Source: JAUWPO01 sp965603285
GTDB taxonomy: Bacteria > Chloroflexota > Anaerolineae > Anaerolineales > UBA4823
Assembly (NCBI GenBank): GCA_965603285.1
Contig: CBFDCK010000101.1
Location: forward strand, 1-11,723
Length of the DNA stretch: 11,723 nucleotides
Direction of reading: 5' to 3'
The stretch's first letter is position 1. Each line of letters starts with the position of its first letter. The notes beneath the pieces were generated by a model that worked only from the letters and a program-made list of their open reading frames with translations, was not told the DNA's origin and searched no databases. The position numbers and the translations under genes are program-made. Below, piece by piece: positions 1 through 6,472 of this stretch.

Positions 1-179
1 ACTTGACCAACCTGGTTTACGAAATTGCACGCGCTTTCAGCGATTTCTACAATCAATGTCCGGTGCTGAAGGCTGAACCCGAAGTGCGCGCATTCCGGTT
101 ACGACTGGTTGCAGCCTATAGACAAGCAATCGCAAACCTTCTGGATACCCTGGGAATAACCGCACCCGAAATTATGTAA
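1..179 (+). CDS. argS: Arginyl-tRNA synthetase, C-terminal end (partial)
   Basis: The 5' end lies outside the window; the first complete codon starts at base 3 and the ORF closes with TAA at 177-179, leaving 58 residues. These match the extreme C-terminus of class I arginyl-tRNA synthetases, the DALR anticodon-binding helical domain: a 'FSDFYNQCPVL' segment, then an R..RL.LV.AYR helix, and the terminal signature 'LLDTLGITAPEIM', close to the usual 'LGI.APE.M' ending. The enzyme charges tRNA-Arg with arginine in the cytoplasm using ATP. Only the tRNA-binding tail is visible, so catalytic motifs cannot be checked. It reads in the same direction as the next gene, 93 bases downstream; I see no clear terminator in that gap. 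Confidence 0.85.
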   Translation, partial: LTNLVYEIARAFSDFYNQCPVLKAEPEVRAFRLRLVAAYRQAIANLLDTLGITAPEIM

Positions 180-272
180 TCGACCTAGTTAAACTTTATC
201 GCAAATGACACTTTTACTTATTATCTAAAACCGCAATAATACAAATCTCTCATAAAGGAGTCAATACAACAA

Positions 273-1601
273 ATGCCCCCTATCCGTATCCTCATCATGG
301 GCGCCGCCGGGCGCGATTTTCACAATTTCAACGTTTTCTTCCGCGGCAACCCCGATTACAACGTCGTCGCTTTCACCGCAACTCAAATTCCCGATATCGA
401 AGGACGTACATATCCAGCCGAACTGGCTGGTCCCCTTTATCCTCAAGGGATTCCAATCTACACCGAGGAAGCGCTGGATAATCTAATCCAAGAAAAAAAT
501 GTAGAGCAGGTCATCTTTGCGTATAGCGATGTTCCACATGCATATGTCATGCATAAGGCGTCCCAGGTTCAGGCTGCCGGCGCCGATTTCCGCTTATTGG
601 GCACCCATGCTACCCAACTGGAGTCGCTGAAACCTGTCATCTCCATCTGCGCAGTCCGGACGGGCGCCGGCAAGAGTCAAACAACGCGCCGGGTATCCCT
701 TATCCTGCGGGATATGGGTTTCAAGGTTGCTGCTATCCGCCATCCAATGCCATACGGAGACCTTACCAAACAAGCCCTACAGCGTTTCGCGGATTACAGC
801 GACTTAGATAAATATGAATGCACGATTGAAGAAAGAGAGGAGTACGAACCCCACATCGACAACAACGTGATCGTATACGCTGGTGTAGATTATGAGCGCA
901 TTCTCCGGCAAGCTGAACAGGAGGTAGATATCATCCTGTGGGATGGGGGCAACAACGATTTTTCTTTTTACAAACCCGACTTAGAAATTGTGGTCGCTGA
1001 CCCGCACCGCCCTGGTCACGAAATCTCGTACTATCCCGGTGAGACTAACGCTCGTACTGCGGACGTAATCGTAATCAATAAGGTGGATACCGCCAGATAT
1101 GAAGATGTGATCACGGTACGCGAAAACCTGCGAGCCATTAACCCAGATGCTGTAGTGATCGAGGGCGCTTCTCCGCTGTTCGTCGATGATCCAGCGGGGA
1201 TCAAGGGCAAGCGGGTGCTTGTTATTGAAGACGGACCTACCCTGACACACGGCGAAATGTCATACGGCGCCGGATGGGTTGCAGCCCGCCGTTTTGGAGC
1301 CGCAGAGATTGTTGATCCGCGTCCTTACGCGATCGGATCGATCAAATCCACTTATCAAAAATATCCCACAACAGGAGAGGTGCTGCCTGCTATGGGGTAC
1401 GGCGAGACCCAAATTCGGGAGCTCGAGCAAACGATAAACAATGCCGATGCTGACCTTGTCCTCATCGCAACTCCAATCGACCTGACTCGGATTATAAAAA
1501 TCAACAAGCCGACCCAACGAGTGCGCTACGAGCTGCAAATAATCGGGCAACCGACTTTAGATGAAATATTGAATGAGAAGTTTTGGGATCGGGAAAAGTG
1601 A
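273..1601 (+). CDS. COG2403-type predicted GTPase, cyclic 2,3-diphosphoglycerate synthetase-like
   Basis: The 442-residue protein starts at ATG 273 behind a good Shine-Dalgarno (AAAGGAG at 254-260). Residues 1-120 look like a Rossmann-type domain opening with 'RILIMGAAGRDFHNFN'. A P-loop follows at about 129-138 (RTGAGKSQTT, Lys134), then a DGGNND stretch (224-229) that resembles a Walker B/G3 site, a conserved ADPHRPGHE segment, and an NKVD motif (269-272) like the G4 base-recognition motif of GTPases. This order is typical of the family named after the Methanothermus enzyme that cyclises 2,3-diphosphoglycerate with ATP. Bacterial members are usually annotated the same way by homology, although the metabolite is known mainly from methanogens, so the true reaction here is open. 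It is probably soluble; I see no signal peptide or membrane segment. The methyltransferase gene follows after 48 bases. Confidence 0.75.
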   Translation: MPPIRILIMGAAGRDFHNFNVFFRGNPDYNVVAFTATQIPDIEGRTYPAELAGPLYPQGIPIYTEEALDNLIQEKNVEQVIFAYSDVPHAYVMHKASQVQAAGADFRLLGTHATQLESLKPVISICAVRTGAGKSQTTRRVSLILRDMGFKVAAIRHPMPYGDLTKQALQRFADYSDLDKYECTIEEREEYEPHIDNNVIVYAGVDYERILRQAEQEVDIILWDGGNNDFSFYKPDLEIVVADPHRPGHEISYYPGETNARTADVIVINKVDTARYEDVITVRENLRAINPDAVVIEGASPLFVDDPAGIKGKRVLVIEDGPTLTHGEMSYGAGWVAARRFGAAEIVDPRPYAIGSIKSTYQKYPTTGEVLPAMGYGETQIRELEQTINNADADLVLIATPIDLTRIIKINKPTQRVRYELQIIGQPTLDEILNEKFWDREK

Positions 1602-1649
1602 TCCAAAATCTCTAATGCTTAACCATCTCTTCACTCTTAAGAATTACCT

Positions 1650-2912
1650 ATGCCCATATTAAACTGGGAATCCAAAAAAGAAGTTACTCCGGTGCCAGCC
1701 TCGCTGGCACCGTTCAATGTCGTATATCCACACGGGCATGGATATCCCCCATCAGTACCTGAGTCCCTGCCCCAAGACCGTGTCATCCTGGGTGATAATT
1801 TGCCTGTTATGTCAGCTCTGTTACCCAGCTACGAAGGTAAGATCGACCTGATCTACGCCGACCCTCCTTTTTTCACAAACCGTCAATATCCAGCGCGTGT
1901 AGGTCGAGGTGAAGATTCACGGCGTCCGCAGGACTGGCACCTCACAGAAGGATATACCGATGATTGGCCGGACCTTGACGTTTACCTGGATATGCTTTAC
2001 CCGCGCCTGCAAATGATGTATCGTCTTTTGACACAGGATGGCACATTGTATCTGCACCTGGATTGGCATGCCAACTCTTATGCCCGAGTATTGCTCGACG
2101 AGATTTTTGGACCGGACCGGTTGTTAAACGAGATCATCTGGACTTATCATGGTCCCTCACCAATCCGGAGTGCATTTAACCGTAAGCATGACACAATCCT
2201 GGTGTACACCAAGGGGAAAGGATACACATTCAATGCCAATGCTGTTCGCCAACCTTATAATCCAAACACCATAAAAACATTTGCATCCTCACCCAAAGCC
2301 GGTTTTGGTAAGATTCCGGACTTGGAAAGGGGTAAAGTGCCCGAAGATTGGTGGTACTTTCCGGTTATAGCCAGATTGCACAACGAACGAACGGGCTATC
2401 CAACCCAAAAACCTGAAGCCCTGTTAGCACGCATAATTCTAGCTTCCTCAAACCCCGGTGATCTGGTGGCTGATTTCTTCTGCGGTTCCGGTACGACGGC
2501 AGTTGTCGCCGAACGCCTGGGAAGACACTACATCGTCAGCGACATCAACTGGCTCGCGGTCCACACAACCCGCAAGAGGTTGATATCTATACCCGCAAAT
2601 CCTTTTGTGCTGCAAAAGGAACTTACTGCAGAAATCAACATTCACAATCTAGACCAGCCAAATTCAATTGAATTTAAGGACGACACAATCTCCTTAGGGT
2701 CTTCAATCATGCCTGATTTAGATTTTTGGGAAGTCGATCCAAGTTGGGATGGAGAGCTTTTCTACAGCGCGGGTCAAGCGGTTCGTCCGCTCAAAAAAGA
2801 ACCGATTGGGCAAAAAATCCAACTATCGCCCTCGTCACTTGGCGATTTGTGCTGCATACGCTTTGTAAACGTGAACGGGGAACAACAGCAAGTCGTAGAG
2901 AAAAAGATATGA
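1650..2912 (+). CDS. Orphan beta-class site-specific DNA methyltransferase (N6-adenine or N4-cytosine)
   Basis: The 420-residue protein carries amino-methyltransferase motifs in the beta-class order. Catalytic motif IV comes first (DPPF, 71-74), then a variable target-recognition region, the TGYPTQKPE motif X (248-256), and the S-adenosylmethionine site FFCGSGTT (276-283, motif I) followed by 'HYIVSDIN' (motif II). About 110 further residues lie after the core. Such enzymes methylate an adenine N6 or cytosine N4 in a short DNA site. No restriction subunit, specificity subunit or helicase is adjacent, so it looks solitary, perhaps epigenetic or a relic of a restriction system. ATG 1650 has no good Shine-Dalgarno, and two perfect inverted repeats sit within the first 100 bases of the ORF, so the start is uncertain; a later start near residue 40, just before 'DRVILGDNL', would keep the catalytic domain. 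The 3' end overlaps the next gene by 4 bases. Confidence 0.85.
   Translation: MPILNWESKKEVTPVPASLAPFNVVYPHGHGYPPSVPESLPQDRVILGDNLPVMSALLPSYEGKIDLIYADPPFFTNRQYPARVGRGEDSRRPQDWHLTEGYTDDWPDLDVYLDMLYPRLQMMYRLLTQDGTLYLHLDWHANSYARVLLDEIFGPDRLLNEIIWTYHGPSPIRSAFNRKHDTILVYTKGKGYTFNANAVRQPYNPNTIKTFASSPKAGFGKIPDLERGKVPEDWWYFPVIARLHNERTGYPTQKPEALLARIILASSNPGDLVADFFCGSGTTAVVAERLGRHYIVSDINWLAVHTTRKRLISIPANPFVLQKELTAEINIHNLDQPNSIEFKDDTISLGSSIMPDLDFWEVDPSWDGELFYSAGQAVRPLKKEPIGQKIQLSPSSLGDLCCIRFVNVNGEQQQVVEKKI
1690..1712 (+). repeat. Perfect inverted repeat, 10-bp arms, 3-base loop
   Basis: CGGTGCCAGC (1690-1699) and its exact complement GCTGGCACCG (1703-1712) flank the loop CTC. The repeat lies about 40 bases inside the methyltransferase ORF. 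As RNA it would form a strong hairpin close to the ribosome landing zone; as DNA it could be a dimer-binding site. It has no T-tract, so it is not a canonical terminator. Confidence 0.7.
1724..1745 (+). repeat. Second perfect inverted repeat, 7-bp arms, 8-base loop
   Basis: ATATCCA (1724-1730) and TGGATAT (1739-1745) are exact complements around CACGGGCA, 11 bases after the first inverted repeat. The right arm also contains the self-complementary GGATATCC. Together the two repeats make the 5' end of the methyltransferase ORF unusually structured. Confidence 0.55.
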
Positions 2913-4831
2913 AACTTTTTGTACCTGGAAGAATCTGTTTATTTGGCGAACACTCCGATTGGGCTGGTGGATACCGGCGCCTTAATGCCGACATCGAAAA
3001 AGGTTACACTCTCATCTGCGGTACAGATCAAGGAATTTATGCACAAGTCGAGCCGCATCCGACCTCGCTTGTGCTGACATCGAAAACTCCAGATGGTACT
3101 CAGCACGGCCCCTACGAAATTCCAATGATGCCAGAAGCGTTGATAAAAGAAGCCCAAGGAGGTGGTTTCTGGAGTTATATCGCCGGTGTGGCTTACCAGT
3201 TATTAACTAATTATCATGTGCGCGGTCTGGTGATCGACAATTACGAAACAGATCTGCCGATCAAAAAAGGGCTCTCCTCCAGTGCAGCAATATGTGTCCT
3301 GACGGCACGAGCATTCAATCGTGTTTATGACTTAAAACTCACCATTCGGGGTGAGATGGAACTGGCATACCAGGGCGAGATCACAACACCGTCGCGCTGC
3401 GGGAGAATGGACCAGGGCTGCGCTTTTGGAAACCGACCTGTGCTGATGGTTTTTGACGGAGATCGATTAGACACAAAAGAACTCCAAGTAGAGAAGATAC
3501 TACACTTCGTCCTTGTTGATTTGCAAGCCATTAAAAACACTATGGAAATATTGAACCGGCTGAACCGCTGCTATCCTTTTGCCGAAAATGACTTGGAGCG
3601 CGGTGTTCAAGAACTGCTTGGTCCAATAAACAAGCGAATTGTTAATCAGGCAGTAAAAACGCTGGTCGACTCGGATGGAGAACAACTGGGTTCATTGATG
3701 AACGAAGCCCAAGATTTCTTTGATCGCTACGCCGCACCTGCATGTCCTGAAGAGCTCGAATCTCCTGTGCTCCATAAAATCCTGCGGTACAAACCACTCG
3801 AACAACATATTTGGGGTGGCAAGGGGATTGGCTCCCAAGGAGATGGGACTGCTCAGTTTGTCGCTCGCAGCGAGTCCGACCAGCAAGCTGTGATTGAAAT
3901 ATTGGCTAGAGATTTGGGACTTCCGGGATTGAAACTGACACTTCAGCCTGGTCCGAAGGTCCGCAAAGCTCTTATCCCTGCTGCTGGGTTTGGAACGCGA
4001 CTCTTTCCTGCCTCGAAGGCAACCAAGAAAGAACTCTTCCCAATTATCGACCAGGACGGAATTGCTAAACCGGCGATATTGTTAATCATCGAAGAAGCGT
4101 TAGAAGCTGGACTCGAGGAAGTGGTCATCATCGTCCAGGAGAACGATCTGGAAGGCTTTCAATCCTTTTTTAACAGCCAAATTACTATTGAGAATTACAA
4201 TAAGCTCCCGCGCCATTTTCAAGAATATGCCCGCAGGATATTGGAAATTGGAAGACGAGTTTCCTTTATCACCCAACCTGCCCAAGAGGGATTTGGTCAT
4301 GCTGTATATTGCGCCAAGGATGCCATTGGCGATGAACCTTTCCTGCTCATGCTTGGAGACCATCTGTATCGATCCACGGGGGAACAATCGTGTACCCGGC
4401 AGCTATTGGATGCCTACCAACAACATGGGATCAATATCCTTGGTCTTCGAAGGACTCCAGAGGATGAGATAGCAAATTTCGGCACGGTTGCAGGTGTATG
4501 GGTTGAGGATGATCGAATCCTGAATGTCACAGAATTCGCAGAAAAACCGACCTTGGATTACGCCCGCAATAATCTGCGTGTGCCTGGATTGCCGGAAGAA
4601 GAATATTTAACCGTATTTGGGATGTATGTCATCAAACCCCAATTGTTCGAATATCTGGAAGAAAATATTCGCCACAATATTAGAGAGCGCGGAGAATTCC
4701 AGCTTACTTCTGCACTTGATCGTTTGAGACAGGAAGATGGATTCTTGGGTTTAATTATGGAAGGTAAACGCTACGATATTGGTCTTCCGATTCATTATCA
4801 GGAAACGGTACAAACTTTCGGGGAGAATTAA
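2909..4831 (+). CDS. Fusion protein: GHMP sugar kinase plus GalU-like nucleotidyltransferase
   Basis: Start ATG 2909 overlaps the methyltransferase stop (ATGA), giving 640 residues. A longer in-frame ORF from 2726 only reads through the end of the upstream gene. Residues 1 to about 350 are a GHMP kinase: galactokinase-like 'PGRICLFGEHSDWAGG' (6-21), the phosphate-binding loop PIKKGLSSSAA (117-127), CGRMDQ (164-169, Asp168 at the catalytic-base position of galactokinase), and motif 3 as 'GGKGIGSQGDGT' (303-314). Residues 353-640 are a full-length sugar-1-phosphate nucleotidyltransferase closest in look to GalU: 'PAAGFGTRLFPASKATKKE' (357-375), a GFGHAVYCA segment, GD at 483-484 (metal-binding Asp) and EKP at 545-547. 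Inference: it phosphorylates a free sugar at C1 and converts the product to a nucleotide sugar, probably UDP-linked. The order is the reverse of the fucokinase/GDP-fucose pyrophosphorylase Fkp. The substrate cannot be read from the sequence. Confidence 0.82.
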   Translation: MKLFVPGRICLFGEHSDWAGGYRRLNADIEKGYTLICGTDQGIYAQVEPHPTSLVLTSKTPDGTQHGPYEIPMMPEALIKEAQGGGFWSYIAGVAYQLLTNYHVRGLVIDNYETDLPIKKGLSSSAAICVLTARAFNRVYDLKLTIRGEMELAYQGEITTPSRCGRMDQGCAFGNRPVLMVFDGDRLDTKELQVEKILHFVLVDLQAIKNTMEILNRLNRCYPFAENDLERGVQELLGPINKRIVNQAVKTLVDSDGEQLGSLMNEAQDFFDRYAAPACPEELESPVLHKILRYKPLEQHIWGGKGIGSQGDGTAQFVARSESDQQAVIEILARDLGLPGLKLTLQPGPKVRKALIPAAGFGTRLFPASKATKKELFPIIDQDGIAKPAILLIIEEALEAGLEEVVIIVQENDLEGFQSFFNSQITIENYNKLPRHFQEYARRILEIGRRVSFITQPAQEGFGHAVYCAKDAIGDEPFLLMLGDHLYRSTGEQSCTRQLLDAYQQHGINILGLRRTPEDEIANFGTVAGVWVEDDRILNVTEFAEKPTLDYARNNLRVPGLPEEEYLTVFGMYVIKPQLFEYLEENIRHNIRERGEFQLTSALDRLRQEDGFLGLIMEGKRYDIGLPIHYQETVQTFGEN

Positions 4832-4845
4832 ATTAGGGTAAGCAC

Positions 4846-5508
4846 CTAAACATCCAAACGATATCCCATACCACGCATAGTTATCAAGAATTCTGGGTTG
4901 CGTGGGTCTTTTTCAATCGCTTTACGCAGCCAGCTCATGTGCACGTCTAATGTCCGGGTATCACCCGTGTAATCAGTCTCCCAAACTTTGCGGAAAATCT
5001 CACCTCGTTCAATCACTTCATTAGGATTTTCCATCATTAATTTCAACAGTTGTACAAGCCGAGGTGTGAGGTTTGCCTCCCTACTTTCACACATTACCCT
5101 CTTCTTATCGAGATCAAGCCTGATTGGACCTGCGCGTAGTAAATTTTTATCATCCCCCGGTAAGAGTGGGGCAATCCGGTTAACCAATTTCCTGGTCGTA
5201 AAGGGAAGAGTGAGCACAACATCAGCCTGGATAGTTCTTGTCTCTGACAAGTCACGATCAGTTATTAACACAACAGGCAAGTCATCCAATTGCCCGTTTA
5301 TCGACTGACAAATCCGTTTGCCTGTCGTACGCATTGAGGCAGCGTTGACCACAACTATGTCTGGATCAATTTCGGACAACCTGGAAAGAGCTTCTACCCC
5401 AGTAGATACGATTTCGATGTGATAATCCTTGCGGCGCAAATCAGGAATAAAAGACGGGCTTACTGCCCGTCTCCCTTCAATCCAAAGTATCCTGGGTTCT
5501 ATTTCCAT
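4846..5508 (-). CDS. OmpR/PhoB-family response regulator with degenerate receiver
   Basis: Read from ATG 5508 this is 220 residues. The C-terminal half (about 127-220) is a winged-helix DNA-binding domain with the usual 'LTPRLVQLLKLMMENP' start, a 'TRTLDVHMSWLRKAIEK' recognition segment and the hairpin ending 'MRGMGYRLDV'. The N-terminal receiver has lost its phosphorylation chemistry: the acidic pair is Glu-Gly (11-12), the phospho-acceptor Asp is Asn55 ('PDIVVVN'), and the conserved Lys of 'KPF' is Leu101 ('LPF'). Thr83 remains. It is therefore probably phosphate-independent, and no histidine kinase is nearby. An in-frame GTG at 5583 was not chosen because a consensus -10 box lies inside that stretch; an SD-like GGGAG abuts ATG 5508 with unusually short spacing, so the start is not certain. 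It is convergent with the kinase fusion and divergent from the DUF151 gene. Confidence 0.85.
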   Translation of the reverse strand: MEIEPRILWIEGRRAVSPSFIPDLRRKDYHIEIVSTGVEALSRLSEIDPDIVVVNAASMRTTGKRICQSINGQLDDLPVVLITDRDLSETRTIQADVVLTLPFTTRKLVNRIAPLLPGDDKNLLRAGPIRLDLDKKRVMCESREANLTPRLVQLLKLMMENPNEVIERGEIFRKVWETDYTGDTRTLDVHMSWLRKAIEKDPRNPEFLITMRGMGYRLDV

Positions 5509-5569
5509 CTCCCGATAAATGCGCCGTGGAACCAAACGACATTTCCACTTCTCATGCCTCTCCAATTTG

Positions 5570-5598
5570 ATTATAACCCACACCTTGGATTAATACAA
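5570..5598 (-). promoter_or_regulatory. Predicted sigma70-type promoter of the response regulator
   Basis: On the minus strand a perfect TATAAT (5575 down to 5570) is preceded by TTGTAT (5598 down to 5593) at 17-bp spacing. Transcription would start near 5563, leaving a leader of about 55 bases before ATG 5508. The -10 is consensus; the -35 matches only its first three bases. Confidence 0.55.
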
Positions 5599-5619
5599 AC
5601 AAATTAAGCCTGAATTCTT

Positions 5620-5633
5620 TAACATTAATGTTA
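5620..5633. promoter_or_regulatory. 14-bp perfect palindrome, candidate operator
   Basis: TAACATTAATGTTA is perfectly self-complementary and lies between two divergent promoters, about 22 bp upstream of the regulator's -35 and about 50 bp upstream of the DUF151 -35. That position suits a dimeric regulator. The bound protein is unknown; the adjacent OmpR-type regulator is a candidate by position only, since that family more often binds direct repeats. Confidence 0.4.
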
Positions 5634-5684
5634 TTGGTTGATTTACATCCATCTTTTGAAGTTGACAAATCATTTCCTAGTCAT

Positions 5685-5713
5685 TTGCATACCAGCCATC
5701 CCCATGTTAGAAT
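5685..5713 (+). promoter_or_regulatory. Predicted extended -10 promoter of the DUF151 gene
   Basis: TTGCAT (5685-5690), a 17-bp spacer, then TAGAAT (5708-5713) preceded by a TGT extended -10 element (5705-5707). The start would be near 5720, about 40 bases before ATG 5761. A consensus-like TTGACA at 5662-5667 upstream has no good -10 partner at standard spacing. Confidence 0.5.
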
Positions 5714-5760
5714 ACAAACCGATACGCAAGACTGCCACATCGTCTTGTTTGGAGGTCCCT

Positions 5761-6342
5761 ATGGAGAACATGGTAGAAGTTGTGATTGACAGCATCCGGG
5801 TCAGCTTGATGTCACAGCAGCGGATAGTTATTTTACGCGAGCGGGACGCAGAGCGGTACCTGCCGATTTGGATCGGTGTTTATGAAGCCGAATCGATTAC
5901 GATCGCGCTTCAAGAGGTGGAAGTCGCACGCCCGCTGACACATGATCTCGTAAAAAACGTCATCAACCAGCTCAATGCAAGAGTGGTGAGGGTAGAGGTC
6001 ATTGCACTGCGCGAGGATACATTCTTTGGAAATATCGTGGCTGAAACTGATGGCAGGACATTAAATATCGATTCTCGACCCTCAGATGCCCTGGCAATCG
6101 CTGTTCGTACCCATGTGCCAATAATGGTTGCCCGGTCGGTTATGGATACCGCCGGAATTGTTCCCGAAGAGGATATTCGGGAAAAAGAAAACGGGAATGG
6201 TGAACAACTCTCCGATACTGAACTGGAGGAAACGGAAGAAAGGCTTTCCGTATTCAATGATTTTCTTGATGGTCTAAATAGTAAAGACGTTGATGATGAT
6301 TCTGGCGATGATCAAGGCAAAAAACCTGGAAATCCCGTATAG
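5761..6342 (+). CDS. Bifunctional nuclease family protein (DUF151)
   Basis: The start is ATG 5761, set by GGAGGT at 5751-5756 four bases upstream; an in-frame extension back to 5638 would translate the promoter and is rejected. The protein has 193 residues. Residues 4-135 match DUF151: 'YLPIWIGVYEAESITIAL' (33-50), ARPLTHDL (56-63), the 'DGRTLNIDSRPSDALAIAVR' segment (97-116) and a VPIMVA strand (119-124). Plant members have been described as bifunctional DNase/RNase proteins, and bacterial members occur alone or fused to other domains; the cellular role is poorly defined. The tail from about 137 is highly charged and acidic (repeated Glu and Asp), probably flexible, with one hydrophobic patch 'LSVFNDFLDGL' (162-172) that could bind a partner. 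The gene lies 130 bases before dnaB on the same strand. Confidence 0.88.
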   Translation: MENMVEVVIDSIRVSLMSQQRIVILRERDAERYLPIWIGVYEAESITIALQEVEVARPLTHDLVKNVINQLNARVVRVEVIALREDTFFGNIVAETDGRTLNIDSRPSDALAIAVRTHVPIMVARSVMDTAGIVPEEDIREKENGNGEQLSDTELEETEERLSVFNDFLDGLNSKDVDDDSGDDQGKKPGNPV

Positions 6343-6400
6343 ATTTCTAAGAAACTTCAAAATCCATAATGAAATGGGGGATAAGCCCGCGTTTTTGCAA

Positions 6401-6406
6401 TATAAT
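6401..6406 (+). promoter_or_regulatory. Predicted -10 box of the dnaB operon
   Basis: A perfect TATAAT lies 66 bases upstream of the dnaB start. No recognisable -35 hexamer is present at 16-18 bp (the region is GGGATA-like), so the promoter may be weak or activator-dependent. This is the best candidate for the start of the replication operon. Confidence 0.4.
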
Positions 6407-6426
6407 CTTATTATCTAAATTATCGA

Positions 6427-6450
6427 CCAGACTCATTTTTCATAGTCTGG
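6427..6450 (+). repeat. Inverted repeat in the dnaB leader
   Basis: CCAGACT (6427-6433) and AGTCTGG (6444-6450) are perfect 7-bp complements around a 10-base AT-rich loop. The repeat sits between the -10 box and the dnaB Shine-Dalgarno (AAAAGGA, 6462-6468). It could be an operator half-site pair or an mRNA hairpin; there is no T-tract, so it is not a terminator. Confidence 0.5.
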
Positions 6451-6472
6451 ATGCGCTGGTTAAAAGGACTAG

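Noticed and set aside
981..1550. Minus-strand ORFs antiparallel to the GTPase gene
   Set aside because: They lie opposite conserved coding sequence, show no recognisable motifs and have no ribosome sites.
2726..2908. In-frame N-terminal extension of the kinase fusion
   Set aside because: It overlaps the methyltransferase gene in another frame and lacks a ribosome site; the GHMP motif starts six residues after ATG 2909.
4833..4849. TTAGG/CCTAA hairpin between the convergent genes as a bidirectional terminator
   Set aside because: Only 5 A/T-rich base pairs with a 7-base loop; too weak to call.
5509..5583. 25-residue N-terminal extension of the response regulator from GTG 5583
   Set aside because: The receiver fold begins at 'PRILWI', and the stretch contains the consensus -10 box of the gene's likely promoter.
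5638..5760. 41-residue extension of the DUF151 protein
   Set aside because: It covers the extended -10 promoter; GGAGGT at 5751 sets the start at 5761.
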